Assembly: GCF_002901845.1 (NCBI RefSeq)
Contig: NZ_PPQE01000025.1
Location: forward strand, 62,001-126,000
Reading direction: 5' to 3'
Length of the DNA stretch: 64,000 bases
Source of the DNA: Staphylococcus hominis subsp. hominis
GTDB lineage: Bacteria; Bacillota; Bacilli; Staphylococcales; Staphylococcaceae
Below are positions 17,630-27,810 of the stretch, piece by piece. How positions within the stretch are numbered: position 1 is the first letter of the stretch; every line of letters begins with the position of its first letter. Below the pieces are notes generated by a model that was not told the DNA's origin, searched no databases, and saw nothing but the letters and a program-made list of their open reading frames with translations. The position numbers were made by a program, and so were the translations under genes.

Positions 17630-18298
17630 ATGTCAAGTTCTTCAAATTTAGTAAATCATCAACATCAGAGCGTACGTTCAAAAGATAATACTCGACAAAA
17701 CCATGCATATCGTAAAGTTTGGCTATTTTTTACATATTATTGGCTTATTTTTGGGATTGGCTGTTATTTAGGTCAATATTTGCCTGTAGAATGGCGACGT
17801 CCTTTATCAATTACATTATTTGTCATTGTATTAGCGACGTTATTTATTAAAAGAGCACGTAAATATGGTCTTATTATTTCGCATATCTATGCTATTATTA
17901 TTGGTTTATTATCGTATGCAACATTTTCAATGTATATGCAAAATTTAGGAGCAGAGGTTTTTTATAAAAATATATTGTTAGCCATTATAGCATTCATTGT
18001 ATTTGGAATATTGGGGTATTTTGTTATTCATGATGCTTCTAGCTTAGGTAAATATTTATTTGTAACGTTAATTGCCCTTATTATTGCTAGTCTAGTTGGC
18101 TTATTTATTCATAATTCAATATTCCATATCGTTATTACAATGGTTAGTTTAGTCTTGTTTTTACTATATACATTATTTGATTTTAATCGCATGAAACATG
18201 GTAGATTTACGTCAAGAGAAATGGGGTTTAATTTATTTCTTAATTTATTAAACATCATTAAAGATATATTGAATTTAGCAAACCGCTTTAAAAACTAG
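17630..18298 (+). CDS. Bax inhibitor-1 / YccA family membrane protein
   Basis: 222 residues: a hydrophilic, His/Gln/Ser-rich N-terminus of about 30 residues, then six or seven transmembrane helices ending in a conserved YTLFDFNRM...NLFLNLLNIIKDILN segment with the acidic residues of the BI-1 (UPF0005) family. Bacterial members such as B. subtilis YetJ are pH-dependent calcium leak channels; the role in staphylococci is not settled. The ATG has AAGAGGAG 10 bases upstream. It is monocistronic, behind the 22-bp palindrome. Confidence 0.85.
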   Translation: MSSSSNLVNHQHQSVRSKDNTRQNHAYRKVWLFFTYYWLIFGIGCYLGQYLPVEWRRPLSITLFVIVLATLFIKRARKYGLIISHIYAIIIGLLSYATFSMYMQNLGAEVFYKNILLAIIAFIVFGILGYFVIHDASSLGKYLFVTLIALIIASLVGLFIHNSIFHIVITMVSLVLFLLYTLFDFNRMKHGRFTSREMGFNLFLNLLNIIKDILNLANRFKN

Positions 18299-18599
18299 AC
18301 ATTCATATTTATAATAAGTTGAATATTTAGAAAAGATGTTCTCATATTGTTTTCAAAACATTTTAAATAAAGAGTAGTCTAAGCTGTTTATTTTATTAAA
18401 GTAAGAAGGCAATTATAGAGCATCTTTTTTAAATAATTATGAAATATATTTAATACAAAATCAAACTTAATTTAATTTTATACATATTTTTGATTTAGTA
18501 TTAATGTTGTGATAGATTTACATTTAAACACTTATAAATTAGCATTTTTATATAAACACATTAAAAGAAGGACTACCAAGATTAGAAAGAGGTTAGTAT
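18299..18599. other. Intergenic region before rbf, nothing recognised
   Basis: About 300 AT-rich bases without a credible ORF, strong hairpin or operator. It must contain the rbf promoter; AGAAAGAGG at 18586-18594 is the rbf ribosome binding site. Confidence 0.4.
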
Positions 18600-20738
18600 A
18601 TGTCTAATGGGTATTTTCACGTACTTACTAAGCATGAATATCAAATGACACGTTGTCAAGATGGTATCATATTGCTGTTCCCAATAGAAGGTTCATTAGA
18701 AATTCAACATTTTGCCAAAAAAGTGACGATTAATAATGATATCTACGTCATAAACAATAAAGATATTTTTTCAATTAATAATAATGAGAAAACATTAATG
18801 ATTTATATTGCAAGTGATTGGTTTAAAGAAGAAGGATTTAATTTCTTTGATTATAAATATTCAATTAATTTAGTTAAATCTATTAATGCAATAAAAAAAG
18901 CATTATTACAGATAACAATGAATCATATTAATCATAAATCTGTTTCAGAAGATAACAAATACATAGTTGACATTGTTCAAATTATTGGAAGACAAGGTAG
19001 TGTTGAAATAGATATTGCTAATGATCAATATAATTATGCTTATTATGGGGAGTTAAGTGAAGTATTAGACTATATTAATGAAAATATTGAAAAGAAATTA
19101 ACATTAAAAGACGTTTCATCTAATCTATTTACATCTAAATCTAATTTATCATCACAATTTACACAGTTGTTAAATATTAGTTTTAAAACTTATGTAGACA
19201 CTTTGAAGATTGCAAATTCATTTGAATTATTATTGAAAACAGATGATACGATTAGTTTAATTAGCGAAAAAGTAGGGTTTAGTAATGCATCAAGTTATTC
19301 TAAAACGTTCAAAAGTTATATGGGAATGACACCAAATGAGTATAGATCATGTAATAAATATGAAAAAATGATTTTTATGGATTATGAAACTCATATTGAT
19401 GATAGTCTACAAAATATAAGAGATATGATTCTGTCACAACAATATTATTATCAAAAGAAAACAGAACATAAAATATATCTCGATGCAAAATTAGATACGT
19501 TTATCAAACCTTATCAATGTGTAGTACAAATCAATACGATTGAAGAAATAAAACTGTTATTTTTAGAGAAATATATAGATTATCTTGACGAGAGTCCATC
19601 ATTAATGATTTATGTAAGAGTGGATATGAAGGAAATAAAAGAACACTTCACTGTTAAAGAACTTCAGCGAATATTTGAATATATTATTAGAAAAAATCTA
19701 AATATAAGTTTTAAACTTGAGGATTTAAACCTAATTAACTTTCTTGAAATGACATATGAAAATGTATTAGATTATCTTGAAATACACCAAGTTGAAGTAA
19801 ATGTAAATCATGAATTAGGTATTGTTTTTGATTTAGAAAAGATTGATCTAAAAGCCATTTATCGTATGATATTAAAAATACAACATAAAACAAATCGGTT
19901 TTCTTTTGGATTAGAAATTAGCAAATTGCTAAATAATCCAGTTTTATTTAAAACTTTAGAATCGCAAATTAAAAGAGTGAATTTCCAATTTCTGTTTATT
20001 GATAATTCAAAACTAAATCAACCCTATTTAATAGAAGGTAATAATCGTTTATTAGTAAAGAATATATTACATTATCAAAATATACGTGAAATTTTAAATC
20101 ACATTGATTTAGAAAATCAAAGAATCATATTTTTAAACGTTGAAAATCATGTGTTTTTAAATAGTGAGTATAATGACTTAAATAGTAGTGCCCCGTTAAT
20201 TGTAGAAACAAATATTAAATCAGCTCAACACTTTGACGGTATTGGTTTCAATTTTAGACAGGATAGTCATCAATTTAATGCTTTACATCTTTTTGATGAA
20301 AAAGGTTTTAAAACAATATTAGGAACAATGATGGCACATATCATGACGCTTAGTCAAGAACCAAAATACATTAAAGATCATTATATAGTGATTGAAAAAG
20401 AAAATAAATTCATACTATTTATATATGATTGGCGTGTTCTAGAAAGTGAATCACGAAATGCTAATTATGAAAAAACTGATATATATGTAGATTTTAAACA
20501 TAAGACAAATAAAAATCATCTTATAAAAATTCAACAGATTGATGATTATAACGGCAATATTAATCATATTATTACTGAAGACATACGTAATCGTTATCAA
20601 TGGTCTAAAACATTCTTGAAGAAAGTAAATCGTTTATTACATCCTTCTTTTAAAATTAGAGAACACAACTTTAATAAAGAGGCATTACAAATTAAACTTG
20701 ATTATAACGGGCTTTATATAATTGAGATATATAAATAA
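18600..20738 (+). CDS. rbf: AraC/XylS family regulator Rbf
   Basis: 712 residues. An N-terminal cupin-like region (1-110) is followed by an AraC double helix-turn-helix at about 154-252 (LTLKDVSSNLFTSKSNLSSQF and ISLISEKVGFSNASSYSKTF...MGMTPNEYR), then a 450-residue C-terminal domain resembling a TIM-barrel glycosidase-like fold seen in Rsp/Rbf proteins. In S. aureus and S. epidermidis Rbf promotes biofilm formation, acting on the ica locus through SarX and SarR. The adjacent downstream sarX, as in S. aureus, supports the identification. Confidence 0.92.
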   Translation: MSNGYFHVLTKHEYQMTRCQDGIILLFPIEGSLEIQHFAKKVTINNDIYVINNKDIFSINNNEKTLMIYIASDWFKEEGFNFFDYKYSINLVKSINAIKKALLQITMNHINHKSVSEDNKYIVDIVQIIGRQGSVEIDIANDQYNYAYYGELSEVLDYINENIEKKLTLKDVSSNLFTSKSNLSSQFTQLLNISFKTYVDTLKIANSFELLLKTDDTISLISEKVGFSNASSYSKTFKSYMGMTPNEYRSCNKYEKMIFMDYETHIDDSLQNIRDMILSQQYYYQKKTEHKIYLDAKLDTFIKPYQCVVQINTIEEIKLLFLEKYIDYLDESPSLMIYVRVDMKEIKEHFTVKELQRIFEYIIRKNLNISFKLEDLNLINFLEMTYENVLDYLEIHQVEVNVNHELGIVFDLEKIDLKAIYRMILKIQHKTNRFSFGLEISKLLNNPVLFKTLESQIKRVNFQFLFIDNSKLNQPYLIEGNNRLLVKNILHYQNIREILNHIDLENQRIIFLNVENHVFLNSEYNDLNSSAPLIVETNIKSAQHFDGIGFNFRQDSHQFNALHLFDEKGFKTILGTMMAHIMTLSQEPKYIKDHYIVIEKENKFILFIYDWRVLESESRNANYEKTDIYVDFKHKTNKNHLIKIQQIDDYNGNINHIITEDIRNRYQWSKTFLKKVNRLLHPSFKIREHNFNKEALQIKLDYNGLYIIEIYK

Positions 20739-20887
20739 TAAATTTCATCTCAAAAAAGTTTTACACAACAATATTTGAGTTTGTTGGTAAATTTAACAAA
20801 AAATTCAAAACAAATGCAAAAGACAGAACTCCAAAATTAAAGGATAATATATGTTGAATTGTTCGCTTTTATTGGAGGTGCAAATGC

Positions 20888-21247
20888 TTGAGTAACGATG
20901 AATTAAATCGCTTGCTGAAAATCTATAAACAATATAAAGCGTTGTCTGAATATATAGAGAAAGAATACAAACTAACCTTAAATGATTTAGCTTTATTAAA
21001 ATTAGCTTATGAATACACAGCAGACGATCAAATTTTAATGCAAACATTCTTAAAAGTTGCAATTGAAGAACTAGAATTAAGTAGAACAAAATTACTTGTT
21101 TCTATACGCAGATTAATAGAAAAAGAGAAATTAAGTAAAGTTCGATCAACAGAAGATGAACGTAAAATTTTTATCTATATGAACAAATCTAATATTGATC
21201 AATTTAATGCTTTATTTAATGATGTAGAAAGATTTTTAGATAATTAA
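20888..21247 (+). CDS. sarX: SarA-family regulator SarX
   Basis: 119 residues, a single SarA/MarR-type winged helix (helix region [39 protein letters not shown], where the DER motif marks the wing). SarX regulates agr and ica expression in staphylococci. The start is TTG 20888, seven bases after GGAGGTG; an out-of-frame ATG-CTT-GAG-TAA begins four bases earlier at 20884. It directly follows rbf, its known partner in biofilm control. Confidence 0.92.
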   Translation: MSNDELNRLLKIYKQYKALSEYIEKEYKLTLNDLALLKLAYEYTADDQILMQTFLKVAIEELELSRTKLLVSIRRLIEKEKLSKVRSTEDERKIFIYMNKSNIDQFNALFNDVERFLDN

Positions 21248-21265
21248 CTAAATGAATTGGGAGAG

Positions 21266-21303
21266 TACTGACAAGGGGATGCTTTGTCAGTATTTTATTT
21301 TTT
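21266..21303 (+). terminator. sarX terminator
   Basis: TACTGACAA (21266-21274) pairs with TTGTCAGTA (21284-21292), followed by a T-rich run. Confidence 0.85.
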
Positions 21304-21391
21304 ATAAGGAAGTAACGTTTTTTTCAATTTAGACAATAAATTATTAATACTATATAATAAGTATTATTGAGTAAGAAAGCGAGATGACAAT

Positions 21392-22108
21392 ATGGGACGT
21401 AAATGGAATAATATTAAAGAAAAAAAAGCCCAAAAAGATAAAAATACTAGTAGAATATATGCAAAATTTGGTAAAGAAATTTATGTAGCAGCTAAATCAG
21501 GAGAGCCAGATCCTGAATCAAATCAAGCATTAAGACTTGTGCTAGAAAGAGCAAAAACATATTCTGTTCCAAATCATATTATAGATAGAGCCATCGATAA
21601 GGTTAAAGGCGGTGGAGATGAAAATTATGACCATCTACGTTATGAAGGATTTGGTCCAAGTGGTTCTATGCTTATTGTAGATGCCTTAACTAATAACGTG
21701 AATCGTACAGCATCAGATGTTAGAGCAGCATTTGGAAAAAATGGTGGTAATATGGGTGTATCTGGTTCAGTGGCTTATATGTTTGACCATACTGCAACGT
21801 TTGGTGTCGAAGGAAAATCTGCCGATGACGTCCTAGAAACATTGATGGAACAAGATGTAGATGTAAGAGACGTTATTGAAGAAGATGGCTTGACGATTGT
21901 GTATGCAGAACCTGATCAATTTGCACAAGTACAAGAGGCACTACGTCAATCAGGTGTAGAAGACTTTAAAATTGCAGAGTTTGAAATGTTACCTCAGACT
22001 GATATTGAACTTTCAGCAGATGATCAAGCAACACTTGAAAAACTTATTGATGCACTTGAAGATTTAGAAGATGTTCAAAATGTTTTCCATAATGTGGACT
22101 TAAAATAG
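21392..22108 (+). CDS. YebC/PmpR family protein (YeeN type)
   Basis: 238 residues of the YebC family: [20 protein letters not shown] at the N-terminus, [18 protein letters not shown] and the NKNR-like [22 protein letters not shown] motif. The YeeN branch is a second paralogue in Firmicutes. Family members act as transcription regulators and, by recent work, as translation factors relieving stalling at proline-rich sequences. The stop overlaps the start of the next gene by one base (TAGTG). Confidence 0.93.
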   Translation: MGRKWNNIKEKKAQKDKNTSRIYAKFGKEIYVAAKSGEPDPESNQALRLVLERAKTYSVPNHIIDRAIDKVKGGGDENYDHLRYEGFGPSGSMLIVDALTNNVNRTASDVRAAFGKNGGNMGVSGSVAYMFDHTATFGVEGKSADDVLETLMEQDVDVRDVIEEDGLTIVYAEPDQFAQVQEALRQSGVEDFKIAEFEMLPQTDIELSADDQATLEKLIDALEDLEDVQNVFHNVDLK

Positions 22109-22599
22109 TGAAACACACGGCTTCGTTTTGGATACAATCGTTAGACTTGGAATCTCATCCAGAAGGTGGATATTATAAAGAAACTATTCGACCGGAGGGT
22201 GTAAAGAAAGATGAAAGGGCATCTTTTAGTAGTATACTTTTCTTATTAAAAGCAGATGATATTTCGCATTTTCATCGTATAGATGCTGATGAAGTATGGT
22301 ATTATCATGCTGGTGTATCACTAGAGATACATATGTTAACTGAAGATGGCCAATATCGTAGTGTCTTGTTAGGTCCAAATGTAGACCATGGAGAAGTACT
22401 ACAATATGTTGTTCCCAAAGGAACCATTTTTGCTTCGAGTGTACCTCATTCGGAAGGTTATAGTTTAGTAGGCTGTATGTGTCAACCTGCATTTGAATTT
22501 AAGTATTTTGAATTATTCACACAAGATGAGTTGACAGAAGCATATCCACAATATCGCCGAATGATTCAAAAATATGCATTGAAAAACATTGAGTATTAA
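22108..22599 (+). CDS. Cupin, DUF985 family
   Basis: 163 residues, DUF985 (cupin_5): LESHPEGGYYKETIRP at the N-terminus, SHFHRIDADEVWYYHAG as the metal-binding-like first cupin motif and SYSLVGCMCQPAFEFKYFEL near the end. The biochemical role of the family is unknown; yeast YML079w is a structural relative. The GTG start overlaps the stop of the YebC gene, so the two are co-translated. Confidence 0.88.
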   Translation: MKHTASFWIQSLDLESHPEGGYYKETIRPEGVKKDERASFSSILFLLKADDISHFHRIDADEVWYYHAGVSLEIHMLTEDGQYRSVLLGPNVDHGEVLQYVVPKGTIFASSVPHSEGYSLVGCMCQPAFEFKYFELFTQDELTEAYPQYRRMIQKYALKNIEY

Positions 22600-22603
22600 T
22601 AAT

Positions 22604-22657
22604 TAGACACTTCATTAATCGAGTTAAGTATAACTACATTAATGAAGTGTCTTTTTT
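22604..22657 (+). terminator. Terminator after the YebC-cupin operon
   Basis: Perfect 15-bp arms AGACACTTCATTAAT (22604-22618) and ATTAATGAAGTGTCT (22638-22652), then T5. Confidence 0.92.
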
Positions 22658-22707
22658 AAAAAGATTTATTTTAAAAAGAGATAGAGGACAACATTTCTGA
22701 CCATTTT

Positions 22708-23811
22708 CTATTCAGCAGTGCCAAAAAGTTCATTAGCTAATTCTACAACATAGGCTAATTTGTTCCATTGTTCTTGTTCAGTTAGAGCGTTGCCTTCTTC
22801 TGTAGAAGCAAAACCACATTGTGGACTAATACAGATATGGTCAATATTTACATATTGTTCTGCTTCTTTAATTCTTTTTTTAATTGTTTCTTTATTTTCC
22901 AATTCACCTGTTTTAGAGGTGATCAGTCCTAGAACTGCATAAGCATTGTCATTAAAGAAACGAAGCGGTTCGAAATCACCTGAACGTTCATCATCATACT
23001 CTAAAAAGAAACCATTTAAATTTTCTTTAAATAGATAAGGGGCGATGGCTTCATATCCTCCAGAAATTGCCCAAGTTGATTTATAGTTACCACGACAAAT
23101 ATGAGTAGTCAGAATTAAATCATTTGGTAGTCCTTCGATAGCTTTATTAATCACTTTATAGGCTAAATCACGTGCTTTTAGTTTTTCATCTTCAGAGCGT
23201 TGACGACCTCTCACTTTTTGAGTACCGTCAGTTAAACCAGCCCAGTATACGTCATCTAATTGAATATAGCGTGCTCCTAAGTCATAAAATGCTTGTAACG
23301 TCTCATGATAAACTTTTGCAATATCATTTGCAAAATCTTCTATATTAGGATAAATCGTTTCGTTTAAAATATTAGGATGGAACAATTGATTTGGACTAGG
23401 TATTGATACTTTAGCAGTTGCGCGACCAGCCACTTTTTTATATAAAAACTTAAAGTGTTCAAAGTGTGGGTGATTTGGATTAAATGATACTTTGTCCACA
23501 ATTCTCACATTATGTGCACGTGTTTCTACACCTTCGAATTCTAATCCATGATCAGGAGTATATCCTTCAACGCCATTAATATTCTCTAGAAAATCAAAGT
23601 GCCACCAACTTCTACGAAATTCTCCATCTGTAATGCTATGTAAACCAATCTCAATTTGTTTTTCAATAATACGTTCGATTTCTTCATCTTCAATACGTGT
23701 TAATTCATCTAAAGATAATTCGTTATTATTAAATTTAAATCGTGCTTCTTTTAGGCGCTTAGGACGTAATAAACTTCCCACGTGATCTGCTCGAAAAGGT
23801 CTAACTGTCAT
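22708..23811 (-). CDS. Cobalamin-independent methionine synthase-like protein (MetE C-terminal family, YxjG/YxjH type)
   Basis: 367 residues corresponding to the catalytic C-terminal barrel of MetE only. Zinc ligands are seen in THICRGN (His, Cys), FFLEYDDERSG (Glu) and SPQCGFAS (Cys); the N-terminal MetE domain is absent. Family members methylate homocysteine or related thiols, but the methyl donor of the short YxjG/YxjH form is unclear. A near-consensus CodY box precedes the gene, in line with amino-acid biosynthesis control. Monocistronic, convergent with the cupin gene. Confidence 0.88.
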   Translation of the reverse strand: MTVRPFRADHVGSLLRPKRLKEARFKFNNNELSLDELTRIEDEEIERIIEKQIEIGLHSITDGEFRRSWWHFDFLENINGVEGYTPDHGLEFEGVETRAHNVRIVDKVSFNPNHPHFEHFKFLYKKVAGRATAKVSIPSPNQLFHPNILNETIYPNIEDFANDIAKVYHETLQAFYDLGARYIQLDDVYWAGLTDGTQKVRGRQRSEDEKLKARDLAYKVINKAIEGLPNDLILTTHICRGNYKSTWAISGGYEAIAPYLFKENLNGFFLEYDDERSGDFEPLRFFNDNAYAVLGLITSKTGELENKETIKKRIKEAEQYVNIDHICISPQCGFASTEEGNALTEQEQWNKLAYVVELANELFGTAE

Positions 23812-23836
23812 AATTAAAAACGCTCCTTTTATTTAG

Positions 23837-23851
23837 AATTTTCAGATAATA
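23837..23851 (-). promoter_or_regulatory. CodY box upstream of the MetE-like gene
   Basis: AATTTTCAGATAATA matches the 15-bp consensus AATTTTCWGAAAATT at 13 positions and lies 26 bases before the ATG (minus strand). Binding here would repress the gene when branched-chain amino acids and GTP are high. Confidence 0.55.
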
Positions 23852-24026
23852 TAGAATAAAACTATCAAAACTTAGTGTTTTTGTCAATTTTACCTAAAAA
23901 TTTAATAGTTATAGTAAAATGAAATTGAAAATTTAAATAATTTATATGTTAAAAGTAATAAAACATGCCATAAGATGACATGGTTTACTTAGTTTAATAT
24001 AATAATGACAAGGAGTTGGTGGCTTT

Positions 24027-24584
24027 GTGAAAATTAAATACATAGATAAACGTCACTGGCGTCGCCTAATTGAACGTGATTACATAGAAGTTAAGGTAAA
24101 TAATAATAGGTTTAAAGGTATTATTGGCTTGGTCACGATGAAAAAGGTGCGTGAGCCTTTAGAGGTGACGGTGGTCGATCAAAATGTAGTTGTAGTAGAT
24201 AATAACTATAAATGGTTACAAATTCTGCCGGAAAAAAAACGCTATAGTATTACTGCAATGTTTGATGATAAGGGGAATCCATTAGAGTACTATTTTGATA
24301 TTAACATTAAAAATATTACTCAAAAAGGGAACGCGAGAACATTAGATTTATTTTTAGATGTGCTGGTTTTACCATCTACTGGTGAATATGAGTTAGTAGA
24401 TGAACATGATTTAGAACTAGCTTTGAAAAATGGACAAATTACGAAGAAACAATTCCATGAAGCCTATATTATCGCGCATCAATTGATGATTGAGATTGAT
24501 GACAATTTTGCAGAGATACATCATCGAATTATGCATTGTTATAAAAAGATGATAGGTAAATTAAATAAGCATAAGAAAGCGTAA
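24027..24584 (+). CDS. DUF402 family protein
   Basis: 185 residues. A DUF402 beta-barrel covers about residues 60-175: NYKWLQILPEKKRYSITAMFD, PLEYYFDINIKN, LDLFLDVLVLP and the acidic ELVDEHDLELAL, which are the metal/phosphate-binding motifs of this family. Some members (Ntdp) hydrolyse nucleoside tri- and diphosphates. GTG start with AAGGAG 11 bases upstream. An ATGACA-17-TATAAT promoter (23975-24003) would start transcription almost at the ribosome binding site, giving a very short leader. Confidence 0.82.
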   Translation: MKIKYIDKRHWRRLIERDYIEVKVNNNRFKGIIGLVTMKKVREPLEVTVVDQNVVVVDNNYKWLQILPEKKRYSITAMFDDKGNPLEYYFDINIKNITQKGNARTLDLFLDVLVLPSTGEYELVDEHDLELALKNGQITKKQFHEAYIIAHQLMIEIDDNFAEIHHRIMHCYKKMIGKLNKHKKA

Positions 24585-24676
24585 TTATATTTCTTTAGTA
24601 CTAAAACAATAATGAAATAGTATCAATTTTATTTACCATCATAGCCGTATTCGTGGATAAACATAAGGGGGAAGCT

Positions 24677-25531
24677 ATGAAAATTGAAGATTATCAATTA
24701 TTAATTACATTAGATGAAACGAAAACGTTAAGAAAAGCTGCTGAAATTTTATATATATCACAACCAGCAGTCACGCAACGCTTAAAAACAATTGAACATG
24801 CGTTTGGAGTAGAAATATTTATTCGTACTAAAAAACAATTGATTACTACTACAGAAGGTGCAATGATCATCGAACATGCACGTGATATGTTGAATCGAGA
24901 AAAAATGTTTTTCGATAAAATACAAGCACATATAGGAGAAGTAAATGGAACCATATCTATAGGATGTTCATCTTTAATTGGACAAACAATATTGCCCCGT
25001 GTATTGAGTTTGTATAATACACAATTTCCTAATGTAGAAATACAGGTTCAAGTGGGTTCAACAGAGCAAATTAGGTCTAATCATAGAGATTATCACCTTT
25101 TAATTACTAGAGGGAATAAAGTAATGAATTTAAAAAATATCCATTTATTTGATGATGAACATTATTTTATTTATCCAAAAGAACGTCATGAAGATGTTTC
25201 AAAATTACCATTTATTGAATTTCAAGCAGATCCAATATATATAAATCAAATTAATCATTGGTATAGTGAAAAATTTGGACAAGATTATCATGCTACTATT
25301 ACAGTAGATCAAGTGGCAACATGTAAAGAAATGCTAATAAGTGGTGTAGGCGTAACTATTCTTCCAGAAATAATGATGAAGAATATTGATCATCACGTAT
25401 TTGAATTTGAAAAAGTCAACATTGATGGTCTTCCGTTAATCCGCTCAACGTATATGAGTTATGATAGTAGTATATTGCAACTACCACAAGTTGATGCTTT
25501 TGTATCTTTAATGCTTAATTTTACTAAATAA
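24677..25531 (+). CDS. LysR family transcriptional regulator
   Basis: 284 residues from ATG 24677 (AGGGGGAAG upstream). The N-terminal helix-turn-helix is TLRKAAEILYISQPAVTQRLKTIEHAFGVEIF; the remainder is a periplasmic-binding-like effector domain. The effector is unknown. The MFS exporter gene begins 46 bases downstream on the same strand, so the two are probably co-transcribed and the transporter is a likely target. The open frame extends eight codons upstream without a better ribosome binding site. Confidence 0.88.
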   Translation: MKIEDYQLLITLDETKTLRKAAEILYISQPAVTQRLKTIEHAFGVEIFIRTKKQLITTTEGAMIIEHARDMLNREKMFFDKIQAHIGEVNGTISIGCSSLIGQTILPRVLSLYNTQFPNVEIQVQVGSTEQIRSNHRDYHLLITRGNKVMNLKNIHLFDDEHYFIYPKERHEDVSKLPFIEFQADPIYINQINHWYSEKFGQDYHATITVDQVATCKEMLISGVGVTILPEIMMKNIDHHVFEFEKVNIDGLPLIRSTYMSYDSSILQLPQVDAFVSLMLNFTK

Positions 25532-25577
25532 TAGTTAATCAATATTGCAATTTAAAAGAAGAATAGAGGTATAGTAT

Positions 25578-26798
25578 ATGTTTTCAGCACTATTGCATAT
25601 TAAAAACTATAAATTATTTCTTATTAATATGATGCTCTTAGGAATGGGTATTGCCATTACAGTGCCATACTTTGTTTTATTCGCAACAAAAGAACTAGGA
25701 ATGTCGACAAATCAGTTTGGTGTGCTTTTGGCTTTGGCTGCAGTAAGTCAATTTACTGTAAATGCGATTGTTGCTAGATTTTCAGATACACATCATCTTA
25801 ATCGGAAAATACTTATTATTTGCGCACTATTTATGGGGGCACTTAGTTTTTCTATATATTTTTACATACATCATATATGGCTATTTATTATAGTATATGC
25901 GATATTTCAAGGATTATTCGCACCTGCAATGCCCCAATTATATGCATCCGCTAGAGAATCTATTAATGCGTCTTCATCAAGAAATAATGCGAAATTTGCT
26001 AATACTGTATTAAGATCAATGTTCTCTTTTGGCTTTTTATTTGGTCCACTCATTGGTGCATACCTCGTTCAATTTATGGGTTATGCAGGGCTATTTGGCG
26101 GCACGGTTATCATTTTATTATTTACACTGTTGTTACAAATATTCTTTTATAAGGATTTAAATCTGACTATAAACGACCAAGTTAAAGATACTGCTAGTAT
26201 TGAAATAACTGCACCTAATATGTTAAAAGATAAAACTTTATTTATTCCATTTATTGCTTTTATACTTCTACATATTGGTCAGTGGATGTATACAATGAAT
26301 ATGCCATTATTCGTTACAGAATATTTGAAAGAACGAGAAGGTTATGTAGGTACTTTAGCAAGTTTATGTGCCGGCTTAGAGGTTCCTTTTATGGTTATAT
26401 TGGGGATTTTAGCATCCAAATTATCTACACGCACTTTGCTTATACTAGGAGCCATAAGTGGTGGTCTATTCTATTTTAGTATTGGTATATTTGAAAATAT
26501 ATATATGATGATGATAGGACAAGTATTTTTAGCATTTTATTTAGCGATTTTATTAGGACTGGGTATTAGTTATTTCCAAGATATATTACCTGACTTTCCT
26601 GGTTATGCTTCGACTTTATTTGCTAATGCAATGGTAATAGGACAATTATGTGGAAACTTATTAGGGGGCGTAATGAGTCATTGGGTCGGATTAGAAAACG
26701 TTTTTTATGTTTCTGCCTTATCTATTTTTATTGGGATGATTTTAATATTGTTCACTAAAGATCAAAAGTTTACATCTTCAAGTATGAATATACAATAA
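25578..26798 (+). CDS. MFS transporter, sugar-efflux (SetA-like) type
   Basis: 406 residues with twelve predicted transmembrane helices. Sequence segments FSFGFLFGPLIGAYLVQ and ARFSDTHHLNRKILI (motif A-like loop 2-3) mark it as a drug/sugar-efflux MFS protein; overall it resembles SetA-type sugar exporters. The substrate is unknown. It follows a LysR gene and ends in a terminator at 26863. Confidence 0.82.
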   Translation: MFSALLHIKNYKLFLINMMLLGMGIAITVPYFVLFATKELGMSTNQFGVLLALAAVSQFTVNAIVARFSDTHHLNRKILIICALFMGALSFSIYFYIHHIWLFIIVYAIFQGLFAPAMPQLYASARESINASSSRNNAKFANTVLRSMFSFGFLFGPLIGAYLVQFMGYAGLFGGTVIILLFTLLLQIFFYKDLNLTINDQVKDTASIEITAPNMLKDKTLFIPFIAFILLHIGQWMYTMNMPLFVTEYLKEREGYVGTLASLCAGLEVPFMVILGILASKLSTRTLLILGAISGGLFYFSIGIFENIYMMMIGQVFLAFYLAILLGLGISYFQDILPDFPGYASTLFANAMVIGQLCGNLLGGVMSHWVGLENVFYVSALSIFIGMILILFTKDQKFTSSSMNIQ

Positions 26799-26862
26799 TT
26801 AATAGAAATGATGATGTATGAAAATAAAAGTCTAGGACATTAAATCCTTCGACAAATGAAAG

Positions 26863-26905
26863 AGACCACTTCTTCTATTGAAATAATAGAAAAAGGGTCT
26901 TTTTT
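26863..26905 (+). terminator. Terminator after the MFS gene
   Basis: AGACC (26863-26867) pairs with GGTCT (26896-26900), with TTCTATT/AATAGAA inside, then T6. Confidence 0.8.
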
Positions 26906-26983
26906 ATAATTATTTTGTTTATATATAGCACAATGAGTTGTTATTTTTCTGAGAATAATGTTCTAGGCTCTTATTTAATATTT

Positions 26984-27673
26984 TTATAACACAGTATTTG
27001 AATCTTCATCAACAAAATGATGTTCTATATAGAAAGCAATAGGTGTAATAATTAGAGAGATGATAATAAAAGCCCAATTATTAATTCGAATACTAGGTCC
27101 ATATGCCAAAAATGACTGTGGAATAAAAAACACATAAAACAGTGCTACTACTAGTAATGCGATAATACAGTAATTAAACCACCAAATCCAATGCGAATTA
27201 TTAAAACACTGTAATTGAACAGTTTTAAAAACGACTAAAATAAAGAGAAATATAATAGCTAAACCAATGAAGAGCGTAATGGGAAAGGTATATAAATATA
27301 CTTCATTATGATTATCAGGAATAAAAAAACCTATAAACCCTTTAAAGAAAAAGAATATACCCACTAAAAAGATAAAATTTCTAAAAATAGATTTAACAAT
27401 ATTTTTAATTGTTTCATTTGGTAGGGATTTAAGTTGTTTTTTAGCATGTGCTTTTGGATCATGATCGAAAAATTCAAGAGCTAAAGTTCCATCCTTCTCT
27501 GCGGCAAGTAACTCTTTCAAAATACGATTGAGCATGAGTTCACTATCATGTGGATTTACACGTAAATCTGCTCTAATATAAGTCATATAGTTTTCAAAAA
27601 TTTCTCGATCCGTATTATTTAAACGCATTGATTTTACGTTGTTTTCACGGGCTAATGTTGCAGTCGATTTCAT
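26984..27673 (-). CDS. DUF1129 family membrane protein
   Basis: 229 residues. A soluble N-terminal half of about 95 residues (helical, with RIFENYMTYIRADLR-like and LKELLAAEKDG segments) precedes four transmembrane helices, the layout of DUF1129 proteins. The function is unknown. AAGGGG lies nine bases before the ATG. It stands alone, convergent with the MFS gene. Confidence 0.8.
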   Translation of the reverse strand: MKSTATLARENNVKSMRLNNTDREIFENYMTYIRADLRVNPHDSELMLNRILKELLAAEKDGTLALEFFDHDPKAHAKKQLKSLPNETIKNIVKSIFRNFIFLVGIFFFFKGFIGFFIPDNHNEVYLYTFPITLFIGLAIIFLFILVVFKTVQLQCFNNSHWIWWFNYCIIALLVVALFYVFFIPQSFLAYGPSIRINNWAFIIISLIITPIAFYIEHHFVDEDSNTVL

Positions 27674-27810
27674 TTATTATCCCCTTAAAAATAAAAATGT
27701 TTAAAAATTTTAAAAGTTGATTATTACATATTAAATATGAATAATCATATCATAGTTATGTAAAGAATATAATGTATAAATAGGGAGAATATAAAAAGAG
27801 AGTTCTTTCA

